A stretch of 64,000 nucleotides of DNA from Anaeromyxobacter sp. (GTDB taxonomy: Bacteria > Myxococcota > Myxococcia > Myxococcales > Anaeromyxobacteraceae), in contig JANYBC010000021.1 in NCBI GenBank assembly GCA_025360965.1, positions 22,199 to 86,198 on the forward strand. The letters are read 5' to 3'. The notes beneath the pieces are model-generated. The model saw only the letters and a list, made by a program, of their open reading frames with translations. It made no database searches and was not told the origin of the DNA. Position numbers and translations under genes: made by a program. This document shows positions 61,917-64,000 of the stretch, one piece after another (position 1 is the stretch's first letter; every line of letters starts with the position of its first letter).

Positions 61917-63707
61917 ATGGCGGCCGGCACCACCACCTTGAACGGCATCGGCGCCTCGCCCGGCATCGCCATCGGGCGCTGCTGGCCGATCGATCGGCGC
62001 AAGGTGCGGACGCCCAAGCGCCGGCTCGGCCCCGACGAGATCGAGCCGGAGCTGGCCCGCTTCCGCGTGGCCCTCGAGATCTCCGAGCAGCAGCTCGACG
62101 AGGTGCGACGCAAGGTCACCGCCACCGAGGGGACCGGCGCCAGCGAGCACGTCGCCATCATCGACATCCACCGGCTCATGCTCAGGGACGAGATGCTGGT
62201 CCTCGAGGTGCAGAAGCTGATCCGCGAGGAGCGGCTCAACGCCGAGTGGTCGATCAAGCGGGCGGTGCGGAAGATCAAGGGGGCCTTCGCCGCCGACGCC
62301 GACGAGTACTTCAAGGAGCGGCGCGCCGACGTCGACTACGTCGGCGAGCGGATCATCAAGAACCTGCTCGGCCAGCAGGTCGACGTCGAGGAGCTGCCGC
62401 CGGAGGGGGCCATCATCGTGGCCAATGACCTGACCCCGGCCGACACCGCGCTGCTGCTCCACGAGCGCAAGGTCGGGGCCTTCGTCACCGACGCCGGGGC
62501 CAAGACCAGCCACACCGCCATCGTGGCCCGCGCCCTCGAGGTGCCGGCGGTGGTGGCGGTCGGCAAGATCACCACCCTGGCCGACCGGGGCGACTGGATC
62601 GTCGTCGACGGCACCAGCGGCGTGGTCATCATCAACCCGACGCCGGGGGAGCGGGCCGACTACGAGGCCGCCCGGCAGCGCTTCCTCGCCACCGAGAGCG
62701 ACCTGCTCCGCACCCGCGAGCTGCCGGCCACCACGCTCGACGGGGTCACCGTCACGCTGGCCGGCAACATCGAGTTCGCAGAGGAGGTCCCCAGCCTGCT
62801 CAGCCACGGCGGCGAGGCGGTCGGCCTCTACCGGACCGAGTTCCTCTACCTGCAGCGCGACCGGCTGCCGACCGAGGAGGAGCACTACCAGGACTACCGG
62901 CGGGTGCTGGAGGCGCTTTCGCCGCGCACCGTCACCATCCGCACCTTCGACCTCGGCGGCGACAAGCTGCCGTCCGGCCTCAAGGCCCACGCCGAGAACC
63001 CGGCCATGGGGCTCAGAGCCATCCGCTACTGCCTGCGCCAGCCCGACATGTTCCGCAGCCAGCTCCGGGCCCTGCTGCGGGCCTCGGTGCACGGCCGGCT
63101 CCGGCTCATGTTCCCCATGATCTCCGGGGTGGCCGAGTTGCGGGCCGCCAGGAAGGTGCTGGTCGAGGTGCGCGAGGAGCTGGCGGCGGAGGGGCACGAC
63201 CTGCCGCTGCCGCCGCTCGGCATCATGATCGAGCTCCCCAGCGCCGCGCTCATGGCCGACCGCCTGGCCCGCGAGGTCGACTTCTTCAGCATCGGCACCA
63301 ACGACCTGATCCAGTACACCATCGGCATCGACCGGCAGAACAAGGACGTCGCCTACCTCTACCGGCCGCTCCACCTCTCGGTGCTGCGGCTCCTGAAGCA
63401 GGTCTGCGACGCCGGCCGGGAGGCGGGCATCCCGGTCTCGATGTGCGGCGAGATGGCGGGCGAGCCGCTCAACGCCCTGGTGCTGCTCGGGCTCGGCGTC
63501 ACCGAGCTCTCCATGAACGGCCCCTCGATCCCGCTCGTGAAGCGTGTGGTGCGGGCGGCGCGGGCCGAGGACGGCCGGGCGCTGGTGGCGCGGATGCTGG
63601 CGCTGACCCAGGCCGACGACATCGAGCGCGAGGTTCGCGACGAGATGAACCGGCGCTTCGGCGCGCTCATGGAGCACGACGCCACGGTCGGCCCGGTCTC
63701 GGGGTAG
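61917..63707 (+). CDS. ptsI: Phosphoenolpyruvate-protein phosphotransferase (EI)
   Basis: [69 protein letters not shown]. Confidence 0.96.
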   Translation: MAAGTTTLNGIGASPGIAIGRCWPIDRRKVRTPKRRLGPDEIEPELARFRVALEISEQQLDEVRRKVTATEGTGASEHVAIIDIHRLMLRDEMLVLEVQKLIREERLNAEWSIKRAVRKIKGAFAADADEYFKERRADVDYVGERIIKNLLGQQVDVEELPPEGAIIVANDLTPADTALLLHERKVGAFVTDAGAKTSHTAIVARALEVPAVVAVGKITTLADRGDWIVVDGTSGVVIINPTPGERADYEAARQRFLATESDLLRTRELPATTLDGVTVTLAGNIEFAEEVPSLLSHGGEAVGLYRTEFLYLQRDRLPTEEEHYQDYRRVLEALSPRTVTIRTFDLGGDKLPSGLKAHAENPAMGLRAIRYCLRQPDMFRSQLRALLRASVHGRLRLMFPMISGVAELRAARKVLVEVREELAAEGHDLPLPPLGIMIELPSAALMADRLAREVDFFSIGTNDLIQYTIGIDRQNKDVAYLYRPLHLSVLRLLKQVCDAGREAGIPVSMCGEMAGEPLNALVLLGLGVTELSMNGPSIPLVKRVVRAARAEDGRALVARMLALTQADDIEREVRDEMNRRFGALMEHDATVGPVSG

Positions 63708-63758
63708 CGGCGGTCTCACCCTCCGCTGCGACGGAGGGGCGGCGCCGCGTCCGTCATG

Positions 63759-63788
63759 TTGACAGGCACGGTCGCGGGCGCTTAGGTT
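63759..63788 (+). promoter_or_regulatory. Sigma70-like promoter upstream of metK
   Basis: TTGACA at 63759-63764, 18-bp spacer, TAGGTT at 63783-63788. Confidence 0.5.
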
Positions 63789-63820
63789 GCGTCCCTTTCG
63801 TGCTTCCCGGGAGCCGCGCC

Positions 63821-64000
63821 ATGTCCGCCACTGATTTCCTCTTCACCTCGGAGTCCGTCACCGAGGGCCATCCAGACAAGATGGCCGACCAGATCTCCGA
63901 CGCCGTCCTCGACGCGGTCCTCAAGCAGGATCCGAAGGGGCGGGTGGCCTGCGAAACGCTGCTCAAGACCGGCTACGTCATGCTGGCCGGCGAGATCACC
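63821..64000 (+). CDS. metK: S-adenosylmethionine synthase (3' partial)
   Basis: [60 protein letters not shown]. Confidence 0.96.
   Translation, partial: MSATDFLFTSESVTEGHPDKMADQISDAVLDAVLKQDPKGRVACETLLKTGYVMLAGEIT

Noticed and set aside
63715-63750. CTCCGCTGCGACGGAGG resembling part of an SAH/SAM-type riboswitch before metK
   Set aside because: It lies upstream of the likely -35/-10 promoter (63759-63788), so it would not be in the metK leader. More likely a terminator stem after ptsI.

Overview
This 64 kb window is high-GC bacterial chromosome. Gene content, codon bias and protein types point to a deltaproteobacterium/Myxococcota relative such as Anaeromyxobacter; that is inference, since no rRNA is present. 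Most of it is conserved housekeeping: UvrD-like helicase, pabBC fusion, add, ogt, glgC, argG, mreB, rpsF-rpsR-rplI, pth, L25, kup, prs, spoVG, ispE, hpt, GH57, mqnD, galT, glgA, DAHP synthase, thiO, dinB. The right end carries a compact hprK-rapZ-mannose PTS-HPr-EI cluster leading into metK. Regions worth a second look: (1) a 12-heme plus 7-heme/cytochrome b module coupled to an NtrC-type two-component system (14.5-20 kb); (2) an accessory island at 28.8-33 kb with a PIN toxin/antitoxin pair and a palindromic operator, a 173-bp palindromic element, an adjacent internally deleted transposase (MITE-like) whose edge supplies the stop codon of a Fic gene, and a sigma-like gene that seems to lack part of region 2; (3) a DUF4160/DUF2442 pair bracketed by direct repeats and a large palindrome (44.1-44.8 kb); (4) a truncated isochorismatase abutting an outer-membrane-type gene with two compensating frameshifts (48.2-49.5 kb); (5) a methyltransferase/coiled-coil gene followed by a PilZ gene; and (6) a window-wide pattern of TANNNT hexamers 6-12 nt before start codons, suggesting many leaderless transcripts. 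I saw no CRISPR array, rRNA or confident tRNA. The many long antisense ORFs in the track look like GC-bias artefacts.
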